Origin: Shewanella inventionis
Lineage (GTDB): Bacteria > Pseudomonadota > Gammaproteobacteria > Enterobacterales > Shewanellaceae
Assembly: GCF_014641855.1 (NCBI RefSeq)
Contig: NZ_BMII01000010.1
Location: 62,001 to 126,000, forward strand
DNA length: 64,000 nt
Direction of reading: 5' to 3'
Under the pieces are notes generated by a model. The model was not told the origin of the DNA, did no database searches, and worked only from the letters and a program-made list of their open reading frames with translations. The translations under genes and the position numbers were made by a program. Shown here in pieces: positions 8,141 to 16,060 of the stretch (positions are counted from its first letter, which is position 1; the number at the start of each line of letters is the position of its first letter).

Positions 8141-9031
8141 ATGGAAACTCATGAACAACAACGCTTTGATTTTCTTTATCAACAACATCTTACCAATTTA
8201 ACCCTGCAAGGCAAGCGACCTGCTACCATCGATGCGTACAGTCGCGCCGTTAGGCGCATTAGTGCTTATTTTGACTGTTGCCCTGATAACCTTTCAACCG
8301 ATGATTTGAAGCGTTATTTTGCTGATTTAATTGCCTCTCACTCCTGGAGTACCGTAAAACTCGACCGTAATGGATTACAGTTTTTCTACCGGTATGTCCT
8401 TAATCAATCTTGGGAGTGGCTCAACATTGTTAAGCCGCCGCAGGTCAAACGCCTACCGGATATTCTAACCCCTGCCGAAGTCTCAATCGTCATTAGCCTC
8501 ACCCATAAGCTGCGATATCAAGTGTGCTTTTTAACCTTATACAGTATGGGGCTGCGCCTCGGTGAAGCAATTTCATTGCAGGTTGGCGATATCGATTCAG
8601 CGTTGATGCAGGTGCATATTCGTGACGCCAAAGGCGGCAAGGATAGGCTAGTACCTTTACCGCAACGCACATTGTTAGCGCTGCGGTATTACTGGCAAAC
8701 CCATCGCCATCCTCGGCATGTATTTCCCGGTAAAGACGGTAAACCAGACTCGCTGATGGACCGCGGTGGTATTCAAAAGGCCATGAAAAAGGTGATTTCT
8801 GAGTGCAACATTCACAAATCTATCAGTCCACATAATTTACGTCACAGCTATGCGACTCATTTGCTAGAGCAAGGATTAGATTTACGCTCAGTACAACACC
8901 TGCTCGGTCACAACAGCCTAAACACCACAGCAAGGTATACACGTCTCACTCAAATTACCCGTAAGAACACGGCCTTGTCGGTTAACCAGCTCACTAATAA
9001 TTTGGTGTTGAAGTGGGAGTGTGACATATGA
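8141..9031 (+). CDS. tyrosine recombinase of IS91-type element
   Basis: 296 residues, XerC/D-like integrase with all catalytic residues visible: Arg in GLRLGEA, HxxR in HNLRHSYATH, His in LLGHNS and the nucleophile Tyr in TARYTRL. The N-terminal SAM-like DNA-binding domain covers residues ~10-95. The start METHEQQRF at 8141 follows AGGAG; an upstream ATG (8117) lacks a ribosome site. It overlaps the transposase gene by 4 bases, so the pair is translated together. It is not an integron integrase: the IntI-specific additional domain was not seen. Confidence 0.9.
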   Translation: METHEQQRFDFLYQQHLTNLTLQGKRPATIDAYSRAVRRISAYFDCCPDNLSTDDLKRYFADLIASHSWSTVKLDRNGLQFFYRYVLNQSWEWLNIVKPPQVKRLPDILTPAEVSIVISLTHKLRYQVCFLTLYSMGLRLGEAISLQVGDIDSALMQVHIRDAKGGKDRLVPLPQRTLLALRYYWQTHRHPRHVFPGKDGKPDSLMDRGGIQKAMKKVISECNIHKSISPHNLRHSYATHLLEQGLDLRSVQHLLGHNSLNTTARYTRLTQITRKNTALSVNQLTNNLVLKWECDI

Positions 9032-10095
9032 AGTTTATCGATATTTTACGTGACCATCTTGATGTGTTTAATCAAGCTTATGACGGCCAAATAACAACAT
9101 CAATGCGTCAAGCGATTAATGCCATGCTGAGTTGCCGCACTCATACCCAACGCGCCAGCCTCTGGACTTGTCAGGGGTGTACTCATACAGCTGATTTTCC
9201 GCTGTCATGTGGTCATCGCAGTTGTCCCCAGTGTCAGTACAACACCACGGCAGATTGGTTAGCGAAGCAGCAGACCAAACTGTTACCTGTCGATTACTTT
9301 ATGGTGACATTTACGTTGCCATATGAACTGCATGTGGCGGCTAAATATCAACCGGAATCACTCTATCCAGCCATGTTTTCAGTGGCTGCCAGTGTGCTCA
9401 AAGACTTTGCGCTTAATTCACCAAAGCTTAGCGGTGATATTGGTTTTACCGGCGTATTGCATACTCACAGCCGGCGGCGTGATTTACATCCGCATATTCA
9501 CTTTATTATTCCAGCGGGCAGTTTCAACAAAACCCAACAACACTGGAAAAAGAATAAGGGCAAATACCTGTTCAACGCTTTCAATTTAGCTAAAGTGTGG
9601 CGCGCACGTTTACTGGAACAGTTGGTAAAACTGAATCTCAAACTGCCAACCTCACTGCCGAAAAAATGGGTGGTTGACTGCCAGCATGTGGGCAAAGGGT
9701 TGCCTGCACTGCAATATCTATCACGCTATCTTTATCGTGGTGTACTGCCTGACAAAAACATCAAAAGGCTCGTCGATGACAATGTGAGTTTCGAGTATGA
9801 AGACAGCCAAACAAAGTCAACAAAAGTCCGCACTTTACCCACCATAGAATTTCTCTGGTTAATACTGCAACACGTATTACCGAAGGGATTAAGACGAGTG
9901 CGCGACTATGGATTACTCAGAGGCAATGCCAAAAAACTCAGGCTACAAATACAACTGATGCTGGCGGTTGCTGGGGCTGTATTTCCAATCATTCCAGAGA
10001 TAAAGCGCAGATTAGCGACGCGCCGTTGCCCCTGTTGTCAGCAACCAATGCGCTTTATGGGCATAGTGAAACGACCGACAAACTTAATACCCTGA
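9028..10095 (+). CDS. IS91-family HUH transposase
   Basis: 355 residues, rolling-circle (Y2) transposase. Seen in order: an N-terminal zinc-binding region (TCQGC, CGHRSCPQCQ), the HUH motif in LHPHIHFIIP, and the catalytic tyrosine motif YLSRY within LQYLSRYLYRG. The C-terminus has a further Cys pair (CPCCQQPM). It is slightly shorter than typical IS91 transposases but shows no frameshift. It nicks single-stranded DNA at oriIS during one-ended rolling-circle movement. Coupled to the preceding tyrosine recombinase by overlapping stop/start. Confidence 0.92.
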   Translation: MKFIDILRDHLDVFNQAYDGQITTSMRQAINAMLSCRTHTQRASLWTCQGCTHTADFPLSCGHRSCPQCQYNTTADWLAKQQTKLLPVDYFMVTFTLPYELHVAAKYQPESLYPAMFSVAASVLKDFALNSPKLSGDIGFTGVLHTHSRRRDLHPHIHFIIPAGSFNKTQQHWKKNKGKYLFNAFNLAKVWRARLLEQLVKLNLKLPTSLPKKWVVDCQHVGKGLPALQYLSRYLYRGVLPDKNIKRLVDDNVSFEYEDSQTKSTKVRTLPTIEFLWLILQHVLPKGLRRVRDYGLLRGNAKKLRLQIQLMLAVAGAVFPIIPEIKRRLATRRCPCCQQPMRFMGIVKRPTNLIP

Positions 10096-10161
10096 CCCTA
10101 ATGTTGAAAATGATAATAAGGATAATGGCTTAACTGAATACCGTGGAGGGTTAATTTAAGA

Positions 10162-10238
10162 TACTGAAATATAGCGAGTTAACTAATTAGCAAAGAGGCT
10201 AAGGGAACTTGCTGCCTACTGAAAAGTAGCGAGCTAAC
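10162..10238. repeat. imperfect direct repeat pair (22 bp, 55 bp apart)
   Basis: Two copies of TACTGAAA-(TA/AG)-TAGCGAG-(T/C)-TAAC at 10162-10183 and 10217-10238, near the right end of the IS91-like element. They may mark the element end or the end of an eroded cassette. The sequence between the transposase stop and the next cassette gene (10096-10362) contains no open frame. Confidence 0.5.
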
Positions 10239-10247
10239 AATCACATC

Positions 10248-10360
10248 AAACAGCGCGTTTTCTCGAACTGTTAATTACATAATAAAGAGTCACATCTCAC
10301 GTGTTCGGGCTTGTTCAACACTTGGGATAAGGACGCGGCTTCGCGCGGCCTATCCTTATT
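10248..10360 (-). repeat. cassette-end repeat, copy A, with terminator-like hairpin
   Basis: Directly downstream of gene 10363-10710 on the minus strand. It begins with AAGGATAGGCCGCG ... CGCGTCCTTATCC, a strong hairpin, then CCCAAGT, and after ~40 bases GTTCGAGAAA. It aligns with 5507-5610 over most of its length. GTTGAACAAG within it resembles an attC R'' box. It is either a diverged attC site or a shared terminator module. Confidence 0.5.
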
Positions 10361-10362
10361 AG

Positions 10363-10710
10363 TTATGCTTTACGTTTAAGTGAAACAGGTAAAACAAAGA
10401 ACACTGTAATGATTATTATCAAATCTGCAATGCTAGCAACCACATCAAACGCCTCTTTGAATACTTCTATATCTCCGGCCTTAGTTTGTTCATAAGCATT
10501 AAATATGTGTACTAGATCTTCTCTGCTTTCGGACTTACTCAAAAAAGACTCTGTTACGGCTTTAGTACCTGCATCACTATGAGAAATAATTTCGTTAGTT
10601 GACATGAACTCACCATTTACGTCTATAAATGGTATAGATAAAAAAAATCTTATGATTAATGCCAATATAATTATTATGACGGGATGAATTATTGCTTTAA
10701 TGCTCGCCAC
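10363..10710 (-). CDS. small two-TM membrane protein (cassette gene)
   Basis: 115 residues, unrecognised. Two hydrophobic segments, one near the N-terminus (AIIHPVIIIILALIIRFFL) and one near the C-terminus (IADLIIIITVFFVLPVSL), flank a ~60-residue hydrophilic, mainly helical segment; the last residues are basic (LKRKA). I take the GTG at 10710, which has AGGAGAG at ideal spacing. The upstream ATG at 10740 lies inside the attC site. The leader resembles that of the HNH cassette (GGAGAGTC before GTG). Confidence 0.75.
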   Translation of the reverse strand: MASIKAIIHPVIIIILALIIRFFLSIPFIDVNGEFMSTNEIISHSDAGTKAVTESFLSKSESREDLVHIFNAYEQTKAGDIEVFKEAFDVVASIADLIIIITVFFVLPVSLKRKA

Positions 10711-10725
10711 GGACTCTCCTGTAAA

Positions 10726-10809
10726 ACATAACGCCGCCATAAAACGCGCGACGATAGGAGCGTCGTAGGCCGCGTTTTTTGCGGCCGATTTTTCATGGCC
10801 TTGTTAGCT
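10726..10809 (-). other. attC recombination site (84 bp)
   Basis: On the minus strand: AGCTAAC (R'' region, 10803-10809) then AAGGCCATG, an imperfect hairpin rich in CGGCCGC/GCGGCC, CATAAAACGC-type arm, GGCGGC and GTTATGT (R', 10726-10732). The stop codon of gene 10804-11136 lies in the R'' box. The arms (AACAAGGCC ... GGCGGCGTT) have the usual attC layout. It differs in family from the 7940 site. Confidence 0.75.
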
Positions 10810-11136
10810 GTATACAACGAACACGTCCTGTAGTTTAGTTTTATTTGTTGCTGAAATCTCGCACCAGTAGATTCCGAAAGGTATACCAAAGTAATATGGC
10901 TTTAACTTCAGTTTGAATAAGCCTGGGGTATACGGCTTGAAAGACATTCTCAACTTTAATATGCCTTTCTTTATGAGAAGCTCATTTTCTTCATTCTTTA
11001 ATACCTCTATCTTCGATAATGGTGCATTGAGATAGAAGTTTGTGCTCATACCAAATATTGGCGTGATTGTGTAGTAAGTCTCACCGTTTTTCTCGTAGAG
11101 CTTCGAATTCAATGTCCCTAAAGGTATTTCCTGCAT
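10804..11136 (-). CDS. small hypothetical protein (cassette gene)
   Basis: 110 residues, no signal peptide or membrane segment, unrecognised. The sequence alternates short beta strands and turns rich in aromatic, Lys and Tyr residues (YEKNGETYYTITPIFGMST; FKLKLKPYYFGIPFGIYWCEI), suggesting a small beta-sandwich or barrel. The start ATG follows GGGAAGAG. Its stop codon is part of the attC site at 10726-10809, and another attC-like core (GTTAGCT) lies just upstream, so it fills one cassette. Confidence 0.75.
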   Translation of the reverse strand: MQEIPLGTLNSKLYEKNGETYYTITPIFGMSTNFYLNAPLSKIEVLKNEENELLIKKGILKLRMSFKPYTPGLFKLKLKPYYFGIPFGIYWCEISATNKTKLQDVFVVYS

Positions 11137-11148
11137 ACTCTTCCCAGC

Positions 11149-11203
11149 AGCTAACGCTTATTGAAGGGCAAATGAAAATTAAAGTCGCCCTTTAAGTTAT
11201 TGA
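11149..11203 (-). other. attC-like site at the outer edge of the cassette array
   Basis: On the minus strand ATAACTTAAAGGGC ... GCCCTTCAATAAGC is followed by GTTAGCT (11149-11155), directly before the ribosome site of gene 10804-11136. The arms pair well (AAGGGC / GCCCTT). It may be the attC of a lost upstream cassette or an old attI. No integron integrase gene is found next to it. Confidence 0.6.
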
Positions 11204-11865
11204 TTAATAACATCCTACATTTACTATCTTATTGTTGTAAAGCAGTTTTCTTTGACGTCACTTACAAATAAAAGCGGGCTTGCGCGTTAAAAGTGGGCTC
11301 TATATTCGCTAGAAAATTATAATTTATTAATTTCAATGCATTAAGAAAACCTCTATTTATTTTTAGTACAACTTTAGCTTGATTATTAGCCGATTTAGCT
11401 TGGAAAGTTACTAAACACCATTACAACACCTGTAAAGCTTGCCCCCCCTTATTATCCTTTAGGTAAACCAAGAATTTTCGTAAATAGGTTTCAATGAAAC
11501 AGCCTAAATTCATCTTTGAACTTGAGGACGTTGAAGACTTTTTACAAAAGAATACGTGAGCTGGCCAACGCATGCACCTCACTAAACGATTCTTTAAAAC
11601 TTGCTGATAAGACAAACATTAACAGCTTCATCATGGTGGCTTGCGAGCCGACCGTCCGACCCTCGGCCGCTCTTTGGCATCTGACCCATATGGATATGGG
11701 AAATGTCACCCTGATGTAGGGAACATCATTGACCATGCCATCGCGGCATTTGTGAGTCCTTCACATCAGAGTGTCGGTCGAGCTACATGGATGTACTAGT
11801 GCGTGTCGGTAAGTGAATGCCATGTTGAAGCCAAATAAAACCTTGCAGTTATATGCTTTGCAATA

Positions 11866-11966
11866 GGCGAGGCGCCACGACGTTAGTGGCCGCAGGCCAT
11901 AAGTACAAAAGTACAAGCAAACACCTGGATCCCGGCTTAAAAGCACTGCCGGGACGACGAGAAAAT
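11866..11966. repeat. dispersed repeat, copy 1
   Basis: About 100 bp: a GGCG(A)GGCGCCACGA opening, GTGGCCGCAGGCCATAAGTA, a spacer with CAAACACCTG, and a GGATCCCGGCTTAAAAG ... GCCGGGA hairpin. It closely matches 12259-12358 and in part 12401-12474. Confidence 0.85.
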
Positions 11967-12258
11967 AGCTAACAAGCTTCTATCCAAAATACGTTAGATC
12001 TTTCAATTTCAAACAAGGTTGAATCGAAGATCACTATACGGCGGATGTAATCGCGGCTATGACCTTCGAAAACATGGATGTTTTCGCAGAGCGCCCATGG
12101 ATGGGTTTACCGCGTGTCATAGAAGTGATTTCATTTGAGTATCGTTGCCTAACCCCTCAATTTAGCCTGATTTGAGTTTTTATAAATTTCCATCCAAAAA
12201 TGCGTTAGATAGCATCTAAAGTAGCGGCTTACTTTCATTGGACACGCTTACTCTGGTG

Positions 12259-12358
12259 GGCGAAGCGCCACTATGCTAGTGGCCGCAGGCCATAAGTACA
12301 AAAGTAAAAGCAAACACCTGGATCCCGGCTCAAAAGCATTGCCGGGACGACGATTAAA
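12259..12358. repeat. dispersed repeat, copy 2
   Basis: Near-identical to copy 1 over ~100 bp, including GTGGCCGCAGGCCATAAGTA and the GATCCCGGCTCAAAAGC ... GCCGGGACGACG hairpin. Confidence 0.85.
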
Positions 12359-12400
12359 TTAACCTGCGTTAGTTGGTCATTTACGACCCTTATCTGGTGT

Positions 12401-12474
12401 GGGCGAAGCGCCACGACGCTAGTGGCCGCAGGCCATAAAAAAGAGTCCCGGCTCAAAGTAATGCCGGGACAAAG
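12401..12474. repeat. dispersed repeat, copy 3 (short form)
   Basis: Carries both ends of the repeat (GGGCGAAGCGCCACGACG and TCCCGGCTCAAAG ... GCCGGGAC) but lacks the ~25-bp middle segment found in copies 1 and 2. It abuts the 3' end of the oxygenase gene, where the hairpin could act as a terminator. Confidence 0.85.
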
Positions 12475-12509
12475 TGAGGGGGTATATTTAACCTTTTGCC
12501 ATAAACTAG

Positions 12510-13421
12510 TTAAAACGGGGCAAAACTATCTAGTGCAGCCGTTGGTGTTGTCCAACGTTCGCTTGCATCTATATCTGTGCGCTTAGCGTCTTGTGGTGGT
12601 ATTTGGCCTCGATCGCCATATAGCCACAACACAAAGTTAGTGCGCTCGCCACTTGTTATTGGCTGAGCTGCATGAACCACATTGCCACGGTGGATCATCG
12701 CAGTACCTGGTTTAAAGGTTAAGCTATGTTTTTGCCCTGAAGCCAAATCAAAAAAGTCGACCGCAGAACCGGTAAAGGCTTCGTCTGGCAAATTTAAGTT
12801 AATGTTTAATGTGACCGCCGATGCATCCGTATGAGGACGAATAGAGCTGTCAGTATTTGGCTGATAATGAATCGAAAAACCAAATGTTTGCGTGTCGTAC
12901 CCCATGATTTCAGGAAATAGCATCCGCGCGATTGGGCGCATATAGGTATTTAACATTTCACGATAAAATGCTTGGAAATTTGGTGCGGCAAGGTAGCCTT
13001 CTGAGCGGCTGTCGAGCATAGCACCACGGCGATTAAGCACAATGCCATAAGGTGGACGCAATGGAATTTGTGCATCCCATACGCGCTCTAAATATTCACG
13101 CAAATCCGCTAGGCGCTCAGGGTCGAAAAACTGCAACTCAAATACGCCAGGTGCCACTTCTTGCAGCAGCTCTTTAACTGCCACGTCTTTACTTGGGTCT
13201 TGCCATGCTTGAGTGACCGCATCACGTAAACGTTTATCAAGTAATGAACTGTCGAGTGTAAGTAAGTTATCTTGCTCGGTTTGTTGCCACTCGTTCCAGG
13301 CATCACTGAACAATGCTTTATGGGTATGCCAAAACTGATGTACTGATGGATCGCGGCGTAACATGGCTTCTCTTGACGGTAATGCAATGGCACGCGCTTG
13401 CTGTAATTGATTAAATGACAT
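12510..13421 (-). CDS. 2OG-Fe(II) oxygenase (prolyl-hydroxylase-like)
   Basis: 303 residues. The C-terminal half has the double-stranded beta-helix of 2-oxoglutarate/Fe(II) dioxygenases: iron ligands HTD in SIRPHTDAS and the distal His in GNVVHAAQP, followed by the 2OG-binding Arg in SGERTNFVLWLYG. The N-terminal ~110 residues are helical and not recognised. The family hydroxylates proteins or small molecules; the substrate is unknown. Start at ATG 13421; an in-frame GTG lies four codons upstream, close to AGGAGTG. It has no obvious operon partner. Confidence 0.85.
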   Translation of the reverse strand: MSFNQLQQARAIALPSREAMLRRDPSVHQFWHTHKALFSDAWNEWQQTEQDNLLTLDSSLLDKRLRDAVTQAWQDPSKDVAVKELLQEVAPGVFELQFFDPERLADLREYLERVWDAQIPLRPPYGIVLNRRGAMLDSRSEGYLAAPNFQAFYREMLNTYMRPIARMLFPEIMGYDTQTFGFSIHYQPNTDSSIRPHTDASAVTLNINLNLPDEAFTGSAVDFFDLASGQKHSLTFKPGTAMIHRGNVVHAAQPITSGERTNFVLWLYGDRGQIPPQDAKRTDIDASERWTTPTAALDSFAPF

Positions 13422-13926
13422 AATGAGTAACACTCCTATTCTGTGGCTCGGTGATCACTATCACCTTGCGAGGAGCTCAATTTATTACATCTATTTACAT
13501 GAATAAATAACACGTTCAAGCAAACAGAATTAAGATTTTATTTATAATAGCGTTAATATAGGCCTTGGTTTTAACTGTTTTTCTAGCTCGAACTCCATTA
13601 CTCGTGAGCTTTCAAGGTGTTAACCTCCAGAGAAAATGCGTCAAATGCACGGTGAACAGGCTCAAATAACCCAATAATATTTTCGAACTCAGAATTAGCC
13701 AGGATTGTGTCTGTAAGTAATTAACCACATCACACTAAATTTGGGGTATCTATACCCAATCAGGATAAATAAGTTATCAAAGATTGCGTAGAAAATCGCT
13801 TAGAATAAGGCAGAATTGCAGCGTGCGTGTTCTACCTTCAACATTTCTAACGACGTTAAAAGCGGTTTTAACCAGCAAGAATGATCACATTTTTGTGCTG
13901 ATTATTAATTAGTCTAAATGCGCTTG
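13422..13926. other. intergenic region, no gene
   Basis: About 500 AT-rich bases between the oxygenase and the GRAM-like gene. A GATCACTATCACC sequence near 13452 and the inverted TTATTTACATGAATAAATAA-like stretch near 13490-13510 lie in the oxygenase promoter region. Nothing else could be assigned. Confidence 0.4.
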
Positions 13927-14229
13927 CTAGCCGGCAGGAGTCAATAGACTCATCCACTCATCCGTATTCGCTAAAATGAATGTTTTTATCTGGTTATCTG
14001 TAAACGTTAACTCAATCGCATCAGTAGAGAGAGGTAAAATCCCAGCACCTTTGGCCATAGATTTTTTAACCTTGATGATGTGAGAGAGTTCAAATGTGTA
14101 TGGGCCAAGGCCAAGCTGTTTATTGTATGGTTCGAAATTGATATGTGATGTGGTCAGAGTGAGTTTACCATCTGACTTAGCAACCCCAGCTTGTAGTGTT
14201 GCTGTAACAGACTTAATTACATTTTCCAT
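13927..14229 (-). CDS. GRAM/PH-like domain protein
   Basis: 100 residues made almost entirely of one GRAM-type domain: AGVAKSDGKLTLTTSHINFEPYN (first strands), GPYTFELSHIIKVKKSMAK (the central strand/turn) and AIELTFTDNQIKTFIL (last strands) ahead of a short helix (TDEWMSLL). Soluble and cytoplasmic. In bacteria these single-domain proteins are of unknown function, possibly membrane-lipid binding. Start ATG with GGAGG at 4-5 bases. It is in tandem with the FISUMP gene upstream (75-bp gap). Confidence 0.75.
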   Translation of the reverse strand: MENVIKSVTATLQAGVAKSDGKLTLTTSHINFEPYNKQLGLGPYTFELSHIIKVKKSMAKGAGILPLSTDAIELTFTDNQIKTFILANTDEWMSLLTPAG

Positions 14230-14304
14230 GTCATCCTCCTCAAAGCGCTAAAGCTTGATGTGTTTGCGCTTCTCACAAAGCTTCTGGTTTAACGTAAACC
14301 CACA

Positions 14305-15006
14305 TTAAATTCTGACACACCTCACCGAAAACATATACTCTTTTGAGCTGGTCGCACGGCGGATTTCAGTTTTATGCGCATTCCACCACGAGTATGCAAG
14401 TGTGCGAATAATAGCTTGGTTATCGGTTGCACTGGTTGCGGTCCAAAACTCGGTGTACGCCCCCTGAGTAATGTAAAACCCGTTCCATTTTACGCCTGCA
14501 GGTCTTGCAAAAAACTGCTGCTTATTAACTAGTGATGGTTCGAATTTAGTCAATAGCCCATCAGCTTGAACCTCTTTTAACTGTAAACCAATATGTTGCT
14601 CACCGCCGCGCCAACCGTTTTTGTGCACCTCTGCTTCAGGCATGCCTAAGGTGCGCTCTTGGACTTTCCAATCTTCATCGGTGGCAACTCGCCAGCCCGC
14701 AGGGCAAAGGTTTCGTTCATCTGACACATCATGCCAGTTGTACAAGCGGCCATATGTTAATAGGTTTGCCGCATCATCATTTGGCACTGCGCCCGAGCGC
14801 ACCGCTGAGCCATCTTGAAACTGAGTACTGCGAAGGTTTTCAGCAAGCCAAACTTGATCGCCAATACTCACAGTGAGGTACACATTACCTTCTCTGTCTT
14901 GAACTGTATTGTCGAGTTTATGTAACTCGCTGTTGATACCGCTGGCCGATGCCGCTGTTGATGCCATGACCATGCTTACTCCTATCGATAAGATGAGTTG
15001 TTTCAT
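14305..15006 (-). CDS. secreted FISUMP-domain protein
   Basis: 233 residues with a signal peptide (MKQLILSIGVSMVMASTAASA). The mature protein is a FISUMP (Fibrobacter succinogenes major paralogous) domain: VQDREGNVYLTVSIGDQVWLAENLR at the start, YGRLYNWHDVSDERNLCPAGWRVATDEDW in the middle, and the closing FSVRCVRI. The two Cys (CPAGW, RCVR) are typical of the domain. It probably acts in the periplasm or at the surface; the function is unknown. A 29-bp element shared with the AraC/SDR promoter lies 60 bases upstream of the start, so AraC control is likely. Confidence 0.85.
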   Translation of the reverse strand: MKQLILSIGVSMVMASTAASASGINSELHKLDNTVQDREGNVYLTVSIGDQVWLAENLRSTQFQDGSAVRSGAVPNDDAANLLTYGRLYNWHDVSDERNLCPAGWRVATDEDWKVQERTLGMPEAEVHKNGWRGGEQHIGLQLKEVQADGLLTKFEPSLVNKQQFFARPAGVKWNGFYITQGAYTEFWTATSATDNQAIIRTLAYSWWNAHKTEIRRATSSKEYMFSVRCVRI

Positions 15007-15065
15007 AATGAGTCCCCTGCATTACCTTTAAGCAAACAACTTTAACGCTCAAATCAGTATCAAAC

Positions 15066-15094
15066 TAGGCGATATACTGTCTAAAACATGCCTA
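15066..15094. promoter_or_regulatory. putative AraC operator (FISUMP promoter)
   Basis: 29-bp element TAGGC-N19-GCCTA. Read on the minus strand it is TAGGCATGTTTTAGACA followed by GTATATCGCCTA. It matches the element at 16032-16060 at 24 of 29 positions. It sits 60 bases before the FISUMP start, just past the AraC gene stop. Confidence 0.7.
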
Positions 15095-15100
15095 TTTATA

Positions 15101-16003
15101 TCAATGTGCGATTTTAGCTTCTAACTCGAGTAAGGGGGTTGAATGACTCCATTGCTTAGGCGACTTGCCATACATACGCTTAAATTCTCGACTAAATTGC
15201 GACGAGCTGACATAACCTACCTTCATCGCAGCTTCACTGACATTCATACCGGTGGCGATTCTCATGGCGGCATTGTTAAGGCGCATCGATTTCATAAATT
15301 GAATAGGCGACATTCTGGTGGCTTGTTTAAATTTACGATGAAAAACCGCCCGGCTCATACCCACTAACGAAGCTAAATTATCTATGGTGACATTTTTATC
15401 CAGGTTAACAGATAAATAATCAATAGAGCGCGCAATCTCATTACCCACACCAAACGCCCGTCTGGCTGAAATCCCTGCGTCCCCTTTTAATACGGCGTAG
15501 TACAGCTCTCGCAATCGGCTTTCGCCTAGTATTGAGGCATCTGAGGTGCCATCAAGTTGCAATAGTCTCAGTAGCGCATCCGCAAAGGCGTCATCCCAGT
15601 TTGCAAGAGAAAGCCCTTGTGGCTGTGTGCTGCTTTTAGGTTGCTTAATGGTACCAATGGTATTTTCCATTTCGATAGCAAGCTCTGTCATTACTTTAGT
15701 ATTCAGTGAGATGTAAACACCCAGTAGTGGCTCATCGACTGAGGCTTCTGGCGTGCCTGACTCTACGGGCAAAGAAACGGTGCAACACATGTACTGGCTG
15801 TTGTCGTAGATATACCTTTCGCCTTCAAGAATCGCCTCTTTTTTGCCATTCAAAATGACGATGATGGTGGGATCATAAACCGCTGGCGAGCATGGAATGG
15901 CCTGAGTGACCCTGAACAAACTCACCCCCTTTATACTGGTTTCAATCATACCCTCACCAGTAATGCGTTTTTCGACTAACTGCTTTATTTTTTGTCTCAT
16001 CAC
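15101..16003 (-). CDS. AraC-family transcriptional regulator
   Basis: 300 residues. The N-terminal ~170 residues match the AraC_N type sensor domain (MIETSIKGVSLFRVTQAIPCSPAVYDPTIIVILNGKK split over two strands). The C-terminal ~100 residues have two helix-turn-helix units (NVTIDNLASLVGMSRAVFHRKFK and VSEAAMKVGYVSSSQFSREFKRMYGKSP). It is divergent from an SDR gene (172-bp gap). A 29-bp palindromic element 29 bases upstream of its own start is repeated in front of the FISUMP gene, suggesting autoregulation and control of both neighbours. The inducer is unknown. Confidence 0.9.
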   Translation of the reverse strand: MMRQKIKQLVEKRITGEGMIETSIKGVSLFRVTQAIPCSPAVYDPTIIVILNGKKEAILEGERYIYDNSQYMCCTVSLPVESGTPEASVDEPLLGVYISLNTKVMTELAIEMENTIGTIKQPKSSTQPQGLSLANWDDAFADALLRLLQLDGTSDASILGESRLRELYYAVLKGDAGISARRAFGVGNEIARSIDYLSVNLDKNVTIDNLASLVGMSRAVFHRKFKQATRMSPIQFMKSMRLNNAAMRIATGMNVSEAAMKVGYVSSSQFSREFKRMYGKSPKQWSHSTPLLELEAKIAH

Positions 16004-16031
16004 TTTTACCTAAAAACAAAATTGATACAAA

Positions 16032-16060
16032 TAGGCATATTTTAGACACTAATACGCCTA
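16032..16060. promoter_or_regulatory. putative AraC operator (AraC/SDR intergenic)
   Basis: 29-bp element TAGGC-N19-GCCTA reading TAGGCATATTTTAGACA then CTAATACGCCTA on the plus strand. Outer arms AAATAGGC / GCCTATTT form an inverted repeat. It is repeated at 15066-15094 in the opposite orientation. Confidence 0.7.

Larger units (their letters stand above)
8042..10110 (+). mobile_element. IS91-family element with tyrosine recombinase (two genes)
   Basis: A two-gene unit (recombinase and HUH transposase overlapping by ATGA) inserted within the cassette array on the opposite strand. The left edge is set at 8042, immediately after GAAC, one of the tetranucleotides IS91-type elements target. A small hairpin (GCCGCTCTGCGGC) sits at that edge. 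The right edge is uncertain: after the transposase stop (10095) it could end anywhere to about 10208, where CTTG follows. No inverted terminal repeats or target duplication are seen, as expected for IS91 elements. Confidence 0.75.
11204..12509. other. long non-coding stretch beside the cassette array
   Basis: About 1.3 kb with no convincing gene. It contains three copies of a dispersed repeat (listed separately), a perfect hairpin (GAAAACAT-GG-ATGTTTTC, near 12067-12084) and two related stretches with TCCAAAA-TGCGTTAGAT (about 11980 and 12190). Short open frames here have no ribosome sites and partly translate the repeats. Confidence 0.6.

Noticed and set aside
8141..9031. integron integrase
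   Set aside because: The recombinase overlaps an IS91 transposase, lacks the IntI-specific insert, and is not beside an attI site.
11516..11719. 67-residue plus-strand open frame beside the repeats
   Set aside because: No ribosome site or recognisable sequence; the region resembles repeat-rich intergenic DNA.
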